From Mucilaginibacter sp. OK283 (GTDB lineage Bacteria; Bacteroidota; Bacteroidia; Sphingobacteriales; Sphingobacteriaceae), in NCBI RefSeq assembly GCF_900110415.1, contig NZ_FODR01000002.1, positions 186,001 through 250,000 of the forward strand: a stretch of DNA of 64,000 nt. The letters are read 5' to 3'. The position numbers and the translations under genes were made by a program. Below the pieces are notes generated by a model. It saw nothing but the letters and a program-made list of their open reading frames with translations. It did not search any database and had not been told where the DNA came from. Positions 25,714 to 34,951 of this stretch are shown here, piece after piece. Within the stretch, counting starts at the first letter, position 1. Every line of letters starts with the position of its first letter.

Positions 25714-27402
25714 CTATTTCAACTGGCTGCAGAATTTAGCCATCGATTTGGGTGTCATACTCCAGTCAGGCGCTTTAATGCTGCCCCATGCTTTAGGGTT
25801 ATCATATAAGTTAAAGTAGCATACACCAAAAATATGCGGATTGGCATTTATTGTTTTGGCGGCATTGGCAAGCCACTGGTCCTGAAAACTTTCCGGGCCT
25901 TTAACGCCAAACTCGGTTATAAATAAAGGCTTGTCCAAAAATCTCATCCTAAAATATTTGCGGTTAAATATGGTGCTGAATGCCTCCTGCTTATCCGGGT
26001 CGGTTATGTTTTTATCAGGCAGGCCATAAATAGCTATGCTTATATAATCAACTACATCGCTGCCGGGCCAAAAATCAGCCGATCCTCTGTCGCCCGCGGG
26101 ACCCCAAACCTTTTTTACATTTTTGCCTGGCCCGCCGTTAAACTGCATAAAATAGCGGTAGGCGGCAATGTAGGTAACCGGGTCCTGGCTTTGCCATGCA
26201 TAACGGTGAATCGGAATCTCCATTTCGTGCATCCACCGCAAGTAAACCGTTTGATCGGTTGCCGAAATAATGTTGAATAATTTCGTTATCTGCTTATCAA
26301 AAGTACCATTTAGTATCCTTTCCAATGTAAGGGTATCGGCTTTGTGGGCAGCATCTTTCCAGGGCTCCATAGTAACAATAACACCATGGTGTCGGCCGGT
26401 AACCTCCAAAAAGCTTTTTTCAAATTCACCGCGCTCTACTTGTCCCAAATCGGTAAACAAATGTTCAACGCTGATGGTTTTTTGATCAAGCAATCGTTTA
26501 TTCGGATCAAAAACGCCAACCTGCAGCACTTTTCTGATGGGCTTTGCTTTGCAGCTATCGGTATAATTACTATCGGAGTATACCGTTTGGCGGTATTTGT
26601 TAATGTAGGCCTTCTCTTCGGCCAGCCATGATGCATTGAAAGCGCCTTTGGTAATGTTCCAAACATCCACAATTAAAACCGGCTTATTAATAAACCGTAA
26701 GCGGTGCAATTTCTGCCTCATCATCTCCTGTGGTGTTTTCACCATCGGAAAATAATTAAGGCTATATTCAGATGGACTGCCAAGGGTGATGCTTACATAA
26801 TCAACATTTTTATTCCCGGGCCAGTATTCGGTATCGCCGGGGTAGCCGGATGGGCTCCACACTACTTTAGCGTTGGGTGCATACTGCTTTAGCTTTTTTG
26901 CAAAATAATTAAATGAGGTAATGTACGATGCCGGCGATTGATATTGCCAGGGATAAAAATTTGTGGGCACCTCCATATCCGGGTTCCAGCGGATGTATGC
27001 CTGGTGGGGTACTTTTACAATGATGGACGCTAATTCGCGTATCTGGTCGTCAAATTTTCCTTTTTTTAACTCTGTTAAAACATCTGTATTATAGTTTACG
27101 CCCGATAGCCAGGTTTCAACAGTTAACATTACATCGTGCTTTGCCAGCTCGTTTTCAATATCACCCTTGTCCGACCATAGTGCGTTGTTTCGCCAAACTA
27201 CCTTATATGCTGTTGTACTGCCCGGTTGCAAATCGGTGCCCGGATTGTTAGCGTTAAAAACGGCAAGTAAACGATCATCGGTCGGATAATAAATGTTAAG
27301 ATAATAAGAGCGGTACCAGGGGTTAAGCAGCCAAAGCGCCACCACCAGCAATACAATGCCCAAACCAATAAATAAATAACGTTTTGAACGGGTACTTTTC
27401 AA
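25714..27402 (-). CDS. Membrane-anchored tandem GH26-like glycosidase, first domain degenerate
   Basis: A 562-residue protein with one N-terminal membrane helix (about 10-27) and two homologous TIM-barrel domains (about 35-290 and 300-560). Domain 2 has the GH26-type acid/base region YLRWMHEMEIP and the nucleophile region PLFITEFGVKGP. In domain 1 the same places read YIRWNPDMEVP and PVLIVDVWNITKG, so both catalytic Glu residues are replaced and it is probably inactive. GH26 enzymes cleave beta-mannans or related beta-glucans. It is the third gene of a tight operon (5-bp gap) with a GT2 synthase, so it probably trims or guides the exported polymer. Confidence 0.85.
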   Translation of the reverse strand: MKSTRSKRYLFIGLGIVLLVVALWLLNPWYRSYYLNIYYPTDDRLLAVFNANNPGTDLQPGSTTAYKVVWRNNALWSDKGDIENELAKHDVMLTVETWLSGVNYNTDVLTELKKGKFDDQIRELASIIVKVPHQAYIRWNPDMEVPTNFYPWQYQSPASYITSFNYFAKKLKQYAPNAKVVWSPSGYPGDTEYWPGNKNVDYVSITLGSPSEYSLNYFPMVKTPQEMMRQKLHRLRFINKPVLIVDVWNITKGAFNASWLAEEKAYINKYRQTVYSDSNYTDSCKAKPIRKVLQVGVFDPNKRLLDQKTISVEHLFTDLGQVERGEFEKSFLEVTGRHHGVIVTMEPWKDAAHKADTLTLERILNGTFDKQITKLFNIISATDQTVYLRWMHEMEIPIHRYAWQSQDPVTYIAAYRYFMQFNGGPGKNVKKVWGPAGDRGSADFWPGSDVVDYISIAIYGLPDKNITDPDKQEAFSTIFNRKYFRMRFLDKPLFITEFGVKGPESFQDQWLANAAKTINANPHIFGVCYFNLYDNPKAWGSIKAPDWSMTPKSMAKFCSQLK

Positions 27403-27407
27403 GATTG

Positions 27408-30392
27408 TTAATTTTTAAGTGGAGTATTTAATGTAACATAATCATCGTTGACATTGGTGCCGTTTACAGCCACCATGTATAAACGGTAGTTGTTGTTATT
27501 TGGCGGTATATTAACATAAACGGTAGGGCCTTCGCCAACTTTGCTCATATTAGTAGCTGTGCCAAGCGCATTGGTTTTAACCAGGTACCATTCAAAACGC
27601 AGGTTAGTTTTTAAAAAAGTGGCAACATTCCATTTATCATACGCATATACCAACGCGCTATAGGGCAATAAGGCGCCTGTGGTAGTTGTTAAAGCAGGTC
27701 TTAAAATCCTTACCGGTGGCAAATCATTACCATGTATTTTACCGTGCCAGGTTGCGCTTATTTGATACAAATAGGGCTTGTTGCGACCCCATACATCTTT
27801 CAACCCGTCAAAAGTGGTAACCGAACCGCTTTGCTGGTCCTGCCAGCTGGCATAAAAAACACCTGTTCGCGGCCATACGGCTTTTTGTAAACCTTTTGGA
27901 TTTACATTGCTCATAAAGTAAGAGGCCCCGATACCGGTGGTAACATATTTTAACGATTGTTTATCCTTAACAATAAGGCCAAAAGCATCTATGGCTGGTA
28001 CTTGGGCGTGCAGTAAATTTACGGTAGTTGCCAATTCAGGTACCGACAGTACATCAAACGTTACGGGCCGCGCCGGATCTGCAAGTTTAATATCGTTAAC
28101 CAAATGTTTTAACCACCTGATGTAGCGGTATTGGGCATAAAATATTTGCGGCGCATGATAAAAACGGTTTAATTGCTGGTAGCTGTAATTGGCCAAATTC
28201 CAGGCCGTGATACTGGTATTGGTTTTGTTTTTATTTACGGTTTTTAAAATGAGCGAGGCTACGTCGTTTAAATTGTCGGCGTCATCAATAAAGTTTTGGG
28301 CATCGGGTATCCAAAAACTATAATGAATTTTAAGCCCATGTTGCGCGGCAGCATCAAAAGTAGAGTGATCGTAAATATTGGGCCCGTATATTTTTACGGT
28401 ATTTACACCAGCCTTACGCATCTCGTCAAAATCATTGACGATTATATTTTTTGTGAGCGGCGATATGTTTTTATACCAATAGTGGCCCTTTGGATAAATA
28501 ACGCCCTGAACATCGGTAAATACACGGGGATTTAACAGGATGTTCTTCACTTCGGCAAGCCTGTCGTTTTCGGCTTTAACACTATCTGTAGATGAAGCCA
28601 GCCTTGCAACGGGGGCGTACAACTTGTTTTGATTAACAACTTGCCATAAACCGGCTGTATCTGTGGTAGTATTTTTAATAATGGAGTTTTCGCCGTTATG
28701 CACCCCTTCAAAATTGATATTACCCATGTCGGCATCATCATCGTTGTTCTTACTTGATACATAAACGCTGATGCAGATAACAAGTACAGTAAGTATCATG
28801 CTTACTTTTCGTACGCCAGTATAAATTTTCCTTCGTAGCAGCCAAAAATATTTTTTTCCGGTTTTTACGTTACTTGCAATATTGAACATGGTGCTATGGT
28901 TGCCCAAATACATCTGCAGCTTAAGCTCAGAACTGGCTATCAGCATAAATACCATAAACATGCAATTTAACAACGCAATTGCCGACATGAAAAATGTAAA
29001 CGGGCTCCAGTCGGTATAAAGGCCATAAGCTATGGCCACCAGTGACACCACCAGCACGGCAATGTTAGGCAGGTTGTTTTTTAAATTTTTCTCGTCCTTA
29101 ACATCTTTAGGGGTTGGGATGTACGGAACATTTTTACGGATGATGGTGTATACAAAACCTAATATAAAAATCCACCAGGTGCCGATGAGTAACAGCCCGC
29201 CCACTAAATGGAAGCCCCTTTCGTTATCCTCCATTACCCATTCCTGTACAAAGTGTCTTATCAAAACAACCGATGTAATAAAAGGAATACTGATAACCAA
29301 AAATTCCGAAAAGTCCATTTTTAACGGATACACATCCATGAACAGCGATAAAATGGGGATGGAAAAATTGATTAAAAATATAAAGCCCGATAAGTAAAAA
29401 AGGGGCAGCAACCCGTAATGGATTTTTTGCCGCCAGGTAAATTTTGTAAACAGCTTTACATATGAAGTAACCAGTAGCTCGAAAACCCCGCGCGACCATT
29501 TTATTTGCTGCTTATAATAGGCTGATAATGTAGCAGGCACCAGGCCTCGGGCCAGTACCTGCGGCACATAAACAGATTTCCATTGTTTGGCGTGTAGCTG
29601 CATAGCGGTATGCATATCTTCGGCCAGCCCAGCGGCATGTCCGCCTATTGACTCCAGCGCGGTGCGCCTGAAGGTACAATTGGCCCCGATAGCTTGCGCG
29701 GTACCATAGCTGTTCATACACATCATCATGGGCCCGTAAAAATGGTAGGTTTGTTGCGCCGCACCCTTTGCAATCCAGCCAATGCGCTGGTTATAATACG
29801 CCTGTACTACCTGCACATATCCTATTTCGGGATCATCAAAATGCGCCACAATAGGATCAAGAAATTCGGGGAAAGGTACATGGTCAGGATCAAGCACCAG
29901 GCACAACTCGCCTGATGATTGTGCCAAAGCATTATTGATATTACCCGCTTTGGCATTTACTTTTTTAATACGGGTAACATGGTGTACCCCCAATTGCTCG
30001 CAAACCGACTTAAGGTACGGATCGTCGGCCTCATCGCATAAATAAGTTTGATGCGGGTAGGTTATATTTTGTATGGCGGTAAGCGTTTCTAAAATCATTT
30101 CGTAGGGCTCGCCCGCGCAAAATGTTGTAAAAATATCTACCGTATATTGTTTGGTAACCGGCGGCGTAGCCGGTACGCTGATAGACCAATAGTGGTACCA
30201 CTCATAAATTACTTTAAAAAAGGTATAAACAAAGGTTACAATAAGCAACCAGTAAAGGGGCTTATAACCAATAACCGATTCGTGAAGTAAGCTATACATG
30301 AAAAAAAACATGCAGGCCAGCCCTATCACAATCATCAGCCTTAAATTAAGCAGTTGCTTTTTTGAAGGTGGTTTTATATTACTACTATTCAT
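27408..30392 (-). CDS. GT2 polysaccharide synthase fused to a glycosidase-like barrel
   Basis: A 994-residue fusion. Two N-terminal helices (about 19-36, 45-65) precede a processive GT2 domain: CDEADDP (119-125), DPD (168-170), AED (257-259, in place of TED) and QQIKW (295-299, the QxxRW position). Five or six further helices (about 320-550) would form the polymer channel. No PilZ domain is visible. Residues 560-994 are periplasmic with a TIM-barrel-like region (YPKGHYWYKNISPLTKN, VNTVKIYGPNIYDH). At the GH2-like acid position it reads AWNLANYSY instead of WNLGNE, so this domain is probably non-catalytic. It overlaps the upstream gene by 4 bp. It likely makes and exports a beta-glycan. Confidence 0.9.
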   Translation of the reverse strand: MNSSNIKPPSKKQLLNLRLMIVIGLACMFFFMYSLLHESVIGYKPLYWLLIVTFVYTFFKVIYEWYHYWSISVPATPPVTKQYTVDIFTTFCAGEPYEMILETLTAIQNITYPHQTYLCDEADDPYLKSVCEQLGVHHVTRIKKVNAKAGNINNALAQSSGELCLVLDPDHVPFPEFLDPIVAHFDDPEIGYVQVVQAYYNQRIGWIAKGAAQQTYHFYGPMMMCMNSYGTAQAIGANCTFRRTALESIGGHAAGLAEDMHTAMQLHAKQWKSVYVPQVLARGLVPATLSAYYKQQIKWSRGVFELLVTSYVKLFTKFTWRQKIHYGLLPLFYLSGFIFLINFSIPILSLFMDVYPLKMDFSEFLVISIPFITSVVLIRHFVQEWVMEDNERGFHLVGGLLLIGTWWIFILGFVYTIIRKNVPYIPTPKDVKDEKNLKNNLPNIAVLVVSLVAIAYGLYTDWSPFTFFMSAIALLNCMFMVFMLIASSELKLQMYLGNHSTMFNIASNVKTGKKYFWLLRRKIYTGVRKVSMILTVLVICISVYVSSKNNDDDADMGNINFEGVHNGENSIIKNTTTDTAGLWQVVNQNKLYAPVARLASSTDSVKAENDRLAEVKNILLNPRVFTDVQGVIYPKGHYWYKNISPLTKNIIVNDFDEMRKAGVNTVKIYGPNIYDHSTFDAAAQHGLKIHYSFWIPDAQNFIDDADNLNDVASLILKTVNKNKTNTSITAWNLANYSYQQLNRFYHAPQIFYAQYRYIRWLKHLVNDIKLADPARPVTFDVLSVPELATTVNLLHAQVPAIDAFGLIVKDKQSLKYVTTGIGASYFMSNVNPKGLQKAVWPRTGVFYASWQDQQSGSVTTFDGLKDVWGRNKPYLYQISATWHGKIHGNDLPPVRILRPALTTTTGALLPYSALVYAYDKWNVATFLKTNLRFEWYLVKTNALGTATNMSKVGEGPTVYVNIPPNNNNYRLYMVAVNGTNVNDDYVTLNTPLKN

Positions 30393-31714
30393 GGATTATA
30401 CAGCACGTAAAAAGGGACATTAGCAGTGGCGAAATAGCCGTTATCGTTATATACATATACATATAAGCGGTATGGGCCTTCGGTTTCCGGTACTTTAAAT
30501 TTAATTATAGGCCCATTATTTTCGGTAACTGCGTTTTTGATATCCTTCAACGGCTTATCGTTAAAAATACCATTTGGCTTAAACCAATCCTCGGCAAACA
30601 GCTGCCACTTATAGGTAAGTTTAGCTGTACCAGGTTCATTCATATAGGCAATTGCAAAAGAAGTGGTTTTAGGGCTAAGCAAAATGTTATCGCGCCCGCC
30701 TTTATTCTCCACCAGCATGTATTTTATATCAGGCGCCTTGACGGGCGGCTTTTTTCCCGTCCATAAATATTGCATGGCGTTAACTATTTCGGTTTGCCCG
30801 CCATGCTCATCAAAAAGGCTAAACCAGGTGGGGGTAAGCTCCTGCTTTTGTCCCCAGTAAAAAACCATCGAACCTAAAAATCTTGGGTTATCAACCGGCA
30901 TATAGTTACTATAGGTGGCTAAATATTGTTCTGCTTTTTTTGTGCTGGTATTTTCTACATAAGCGCCCCATACATTTTGGCTGGCTGCCACCCAAGGGCC
31001 TTCAACAGACCACTCTGTTATTAAAAACGGACCGTTCCATAGCCATTTGAAATCCTGCAGATCCTGCTTTAAGGTTTGTATCGAGCCAAAAATATTGAAA
31101 GATATAAAATCAATTTTTGTACGGTACCGTATATTAAAAATATTTTCTTTTTGAAACGTCATAACGGTTGTGGTAACCGGATGTTGCGGATCGTTGTAAT
31201 GAATGCTGTCAACCAGGTTATTAAAAACAGTATAAAACTGGTTAAACCTGGGCCTGAACGGGAATGTGAGCTCGTTACCCAGGCACCAGCATAAAAGGGC
31301 AGGGTGGTTTTTATATTTATTAATTACAGAGGTGATTTTTTTTGTAAAAGCGGCAGCCTGCGGAGTATTGTAAAACTCATCCATCCTTAGGCTTGGCGGC
31401 ATGGGCAAACCCACTATTACCGCTAAATTGTTTGCCTGTGCCGAGTCTAAAATATTGGCCAGGTGCACAGTATCCCAAACCCTTATGGTATTGCCGCCTG
31501 CTTCTTTTAAACGTTTAAGATTGGTATGGCCCGCTGCTCCTTTTACCAAAAAAGGCTGGCCTTGGCGGTATAAAGTATACTTGCCGTTTTCATTTTTAAT
31601 GTAAACTGTTTTGCCGGCGTTATCAGCAGGTTGCGCTTTATTACAGCCAAAGGAAAAAAAGCAGGATAATAAAATTAAATGAATGACGACTAATCTGAAA
31701 GAGTAAAATATCAT
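30389..31714 (-). CDS. GH2/GH5-like glycosidase lipoprotein of the polysaccharide operon
   Basis: A 441-residue lipoprotein (lipobox FSFGC, Cys24) with a TIM barrel opening QPFLVKGAAGHTNLKRLKEA and VKGAA/NTIRVWD strands, an acid/base motif LLCWCLGNELTFP and a nucleophile region PFLITEWSVEGP; both Glu residues are present, so it should be active. A C-terminal beta-sandwich (about 335-441) ends the protein. It is first in the operon, and its stop overlaps the start of the GT2 fusion (ATGA). Cleavage or transglycosylation of the newly made glycan is the likely job. The CAZy family cannot be fixed by eye. Confidence 0.87.
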   Translation of the reverse strand: MIFYSFRLVVIHLILLSCFFSFGCNKAQPADNAGKTVYIKNENGKYTLYRQGQPFLVKGAAGHTNLKRLKEAGGNTIRVWDTVHLANILDSAQANNLAVIVGLPMPPSLRMDEFYNTPQAAAFTKKITSVINKYKNHPALLCWCLGNELTFPFRPRFNQFYTVFNNLVDSIHYNDPQHPVTTTVMTFQKENIFNIRYRTKIDFISFNIFGSIQTLKQDLQDFKWLWNGPFLITEWSVEGPWVAASQNVWGAYVENTSTKKAEQYLATYSNYMPVDNPRFLGSMVFYWGQKQELTPTWFSLFDEHGGQTEIVNAMQYLWTGKKPPVKAPDIKYMLVENKGGRDNILLSPKTTSFAIAYMNEPGTAKLTYKWQLFAEDWFKPNGIFNDKPLKDIKNAVTENNGPIIKFKVPETEGPYRLYVYVYNDNGYFATANVPFYVLYNP

Positions 31715-31982
31715 AAATTTTAGGCCAATTCGCTCACAAATGGAGTTTTGGTTAGTGTTTAAGGTTGATTTTAGACGTTACATTCTTGAAACTAAACATA
31801 CGGCTTTTTACGGAATTTAAACGTTTTATGTTGTGATTGGGTTTTGCGGGGCTCATGTTTATAAAAACCAAATAATTGCCGATTTAATACAACGCTCTAC
31901 TTTGATTTGAATAAGGCACCCGCTAAGTGGTTATTCCGAAATAAATCGCCCGGTTTTCATACAAAATAACTTAATTTTAAAC

Positions 31983-32627
31983 ATGATTTTCGTCCTCGAT
32001 AAAACCAACACTATTGCCAACCAGTTTTTGGCCGAATTACGTGATGCCGAAATACAACAGGACAAAGCCCGCTTTAGGCGTAACCAGGAAAAACTGGGCC
32101 AAATTTTGGCCTATGAAATCAGCAAAACCCTCCACTATGAAACTAAAGGGGTACAAACACCCTTAGGCATAGCCAACGTTAATACCCCTGCCGACCAGCC
32201 TGTGTTAGGTACCATTCTGAGGGCCGGGCTTCCATTTCATCAGGGTTTTATGCATTATTTTGATCAGTCCGAATCGGCATTTATAACCGCTTACCGCAAG
32301 GTAAAAAGGGGAGGCTCGTTCCTGATCCAGGTAGACCATATCTCGACCCCGAACCTTGACGACAAAATCCTGATCCTGTGCGATACCATGCTGGCTACCG
32401 GCCAAAGCCTGGTATCTGTTTGCAAGGAGCTGATGGCACAATATAACATTAAAGAGCTGCACATAGCCGCCGTAATTGCCAGCACCGTAGGCATAGCTCA
32501 TGTACGCGCCAACCTGCCTAAAGCCAAACTATGGGTGTGTGCTATTGACGAGGAAATGACCAGCAAAGCCTATATTGTACCCGGCCTTGGCGATGCGGGC
32601 GATTTGGCGTTTGGCGAGAAGGTGTAG
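31983..32627 (+). CDS. upp: Uracil phosphoribosyltransferase
   Basis: A 214-residue cytosolic enzyme that converts uracil and PRPP to UMP in pyrimidine salvage. Key motifs are GTILRAGLPFHQGF, the PRPP-binding loop LILCDTMLATGQS (about 130-142) and the C-terminal uracil-binding loop YIVPGLGDAGDLAFG, all intact. Length is normal. It reads divergently from the polysaccharide operon, with 268 bases between, and is followed 120 bases later by an antiporter gene. Confidence 0.97.
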   Translation: MIFVLDKTNTIANQFLAELRDAEIQQDKARFRRNQEKLGQILAYEISKTLHYETKGVQTPLGIANVNTPADQPVLGTILRAGLPFHQGFMHYFDQSESAFITAYRKVKRGGSFLIQVDHISTPNLDDKILILCDTMLATGQSLVSVCKELMAQYNIKELHIAAVIASTVGIAHVRANLPKAKLWVCAIDEEMTSKAYIVPGLGDAGDLAFGEKV

Positions 32628-32747
32628 AAGGGATTTCGGAACTGGGATTTTCGATATTGGATTTTCAATTTTTTAAAAAAGGGGCTAATCTCCATAAATT
32701 ACATCCGCATTTTTTATAAATTAGGCTGTAGCTTAAATATTGTAAAA

Positions 32748-34322
32748 ATGCTGGACGATTTTCCGTTTTATTTATGCCTGGTAATTGTGATATTATTATT
32801 GATCATGCTGAGCAGGAAAATAAAAGTTGCCTATCCTGTTTTGCTGGTATTAGCCGGATTAGGGATTAGTTTTATCCCGGGCCTGCCTACATTGCATATC
32901 GAATCGGAACTGATCTTTATTTTGTTTTTACCTCCGCTGTTATATGACGCGGCATGGCATATTTCATGGAAAGAGCTTTGGCACTGGCGGCGGATCATCG
33001 GAAGTTTTGCCTTCCTGGTTGTGTTTTTTACAGCGTTGGCGGTTGCATTGGTTGTTAATCATTTTATTCCCGGCTTTACGCTGGCCCTGGGTTTTTTATT
33101 AGGCGCGATAGTTTCGCCGCCGGACGCGGTAAGCGTAGGGGCTATTTTAAAATTTGTAAAAGTACCCAAACGGCTATCTTATGTTTTGGAGGGCGAAAGC
33201 CTTTTAAATGATGCGTCCTCGCTCATTATTTTCCGCTTCGCACTTATAGCGGTAGCAACGGGCAGTTTTGTTTGGCACCAGGCTGCTTTAAGCTTTGTGT
33301 GGATGCTGGCGGGCGGTATAGGCATCGGCCTTATTGTAGGCTACGCATTTATGAAAACGCATAAATACCTGCCAACAGATACCAATACAGATATTGCATT
33401 ATCGCTGTTAACGCCGTATATCATGTATATAGCTGCCGAAGCCGTGCATAGTTCGGGCGTGCTGGCTGTGGTGAGTGGCGGCCTGCTGCTATCCAACTAC
33501 CGGCTACGTTACCTCAGCAGCAGTTCAAGGCTGGGTGGTTTAAACGTTTGGGACAGCCTTAGCTTTGTGCTCAACGGTTTGGTGTTTATGATCATAGGGC
33601 TCGATCTGCCCCAAATTACGGCCGGGCTCGAACGTGTGTCTATTGCTACAGCTATTGGTTACGGTTTATTGGTAACCGGGGTTTTAATTGCCGGGCGCAT
33701 TTTATCAGCCTTCGCTGCCGTGCTGGTTACCCTGGTAGCCCGGAATTTTATAACTGTTGCCGATAGTAGAAATCCTGGCTTTAAGCTTCCTTTTTTGATT
33801 GGCTGGTCGGGTATGCGGGGCGTAGTGTCATTGGCATCCGCTTTATCGATACCGGTTTACATGGCCAACGGATCGGCTTTTCCGCAGCGGAACCTCATTT
33901 TGTTCATCACATTTGTAGTCATCTTAACCACCTTATTGCTGCAGGGTCTAACGTTGCCTTACCTGATCAGGAAACTAAATTTGACCGACCCCGATGAAGT
34001 GGCGCCCGATGAGGAAGTTTATAACGATATCAGGAAACAATTAAACCAGCATGCGCTGCTGTACTTAAATTCAAACTGCTGCGAGCAAGTGAGCAGGCAG
34101 CCAATGCTTCAGCAAATGGCGCTGAAGTGGCAAAATAACGATCAATTAGCCGATGGTTTATTGATGACCGAAGAATCTAAATCCGTTTACCGCGATGTGC
34201 TGGATCTGCAAAGGAAATGGCTGATAAACAAGAACAAGGAAGATGTGAATATTGACGAAGAGATTATCCGGCGGCACCTCTTGTACCTTGACCTGGAAGA
34301 AGAAAAACTGCAATTTATTTAG
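32748..34322 (+). CDS. CPA1-family Na+/H+ antiporter
   Basis: A 524-residue membrane protein with about twelve helices in the first 415 residues and a soluble acidic/helical C-terminal tail of about 110 residues. Diagnostic CPA1 motifs are VSPPDAVSVGAI (transport Asp region, about 123-134) and EGESLLNDASSLIIFR (about 148-163). Such proteins exchange Na+ or K+ for H+ to set cytosolic pH. It resembles NhaP/YjcE-type antiporters. It appears monocistronic. Confidence 0.93.
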   Translation: MLDDFPFYLCLVIVILLLIMLSRKIKVAYPVLLVLAGLGISFIPGLPTLHIESELIFILFLPPLLYDAAWHISWKELWHWRRIIGSFAFLVVFFTALAVALVVNHFIPGFTLALGFLLGAIVSPPDAVSVGAILKFVKVPKRLSYVLEGESLLNDASSLIIFRFALIAVATGSFVWHQAALSFVWMLAGGIGIGLIVGYAFMKTHKYLPTDTNTDIALSLLTPYIMYIAAEAVHSSGVLAVVSGGLLLSNYRLRYLSSSSRLGGLNVWDSLSFVLNGLVFMIIGLDLPQITAGLERVSIATAIGYGLLVTGVLIAGRILSAFAAVLVTLVARNFITVADSRNPGFKLPFLIGWSGMRGVVSLASALSIPVYMANGSAFPQRNLILFITFVVILTTLLLQGLTLPYLIRKLNLTDPDEVAPDEEVYNDIRKQLNQHALLYLNSNCCEQVSRQPMLQQMALKWQNNDQLADGLLMTEESKSVYRDVLDLQRKWLINKNKEDVNIDEEIIRRHLLYLDLEEEKLQFI

Positions 34323-34374
34323 GTCGGTTTTTCTATCATAACATAATCCCCGCTTAGCCCATTCATGGGCGATT

Positions 34375-34411
34375 GTTTGAATATTGTAACTTTTGGTTTG
34401 AATATTGTAAC
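34375..34411 (+). promoter_or_regulatory. Two perfect 16-bp direct repeats upstream of the molybdoenzyme operon
   Basis: GTTTGAATATTGTAAC occurs at 34375-34390 and again at 34396-34411, a 21-bp period equal to two DNA turns. The repeats end 63 bases before the first gene. They look like tandem sites for a transcription factor. A TATATTTC at 34443-34450 could be the -7 box. Confidence 0.6.
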
Positions 34412-34474
34412 CCCTAACGTGTTCAATTGCTTAGCTTTATAGTATATTTCAACTTACTTCCAAATTAACCAATT

Positions 34475-34951
34475 ATGGATAGTTTAACTATTACTATTAA
34501 CGGAAAGCAGCAAGAGGTGAATGCCGATCCTAACATGCCCCTGCTCTGGGTCATTCGTGATCTGTTAGGGCTCACCGGTACCAAATTTGGCTGTGGCGTA
34601 GCACAATGCGGCGCGTGTACTGTTCACCTGAATGGTGAAGCCGTACGTTCCTGTGTAACCAAAGTGAGCCGTGCGGCAGGCCAGCAGATAACCACCATCG
34701 AGGGACTTTCGAAGGGCAACGACCACCCTTTGCAAATAGCATGGGCCCAACTGGATGTACCGCAATGCGGTTACTGCCAATCGGGGCAATTAATGTCGGC
34801 AGCGGTATTGCTGAGAGAAAACACTAACCCGACCGATCAGGACATCGATGACGCTATGTCGGGCAATATCTGCCGCTGTGGTACCTATCCGCGTATTAGG
34901 GCCGCCATACATAAAGCTGCTCAAATGCAGCGGGAAGGAGTAAAATCATGA
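34475..34951 (+). CDS. iorA: [2Fe-2S] subunit of an isoquinoline 1-oxidoreductase-type molybdoenzyme
   Basis: A 158-residue small subunit with a plant-type ferredoxin domain (C40, C45, C48, C60 in [16 protein letters not shown]... region) and a helical [2Fe-2S] domain (C98, C101, C133, C135 in QCGYCQSGQ and [11 protein letters not shown]). It carries electrons from the molybdopterin subunit encoded next, whose start overlaps its stop by 4 bp. It lacks a signal; partner subunits are exported by Tat, so the complex probably travels folded. The real substrate is unknown, and the name describes the family. Confidence 0.93.
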   Translation: MDSLTITINGKQQEVNADPNMPLLWVIRDLLGLTGTKFGCGVAQCGACTVHLNGEAVRSCVTKVSRAAGQQITTIEGLSKGNDHPLQIAWAQLDVPQCGYCQSGQLMSAAVLLRENTNPTDQDIDDAMSGNICRCGTYPRIRAAIHKAAQMQREGVKS

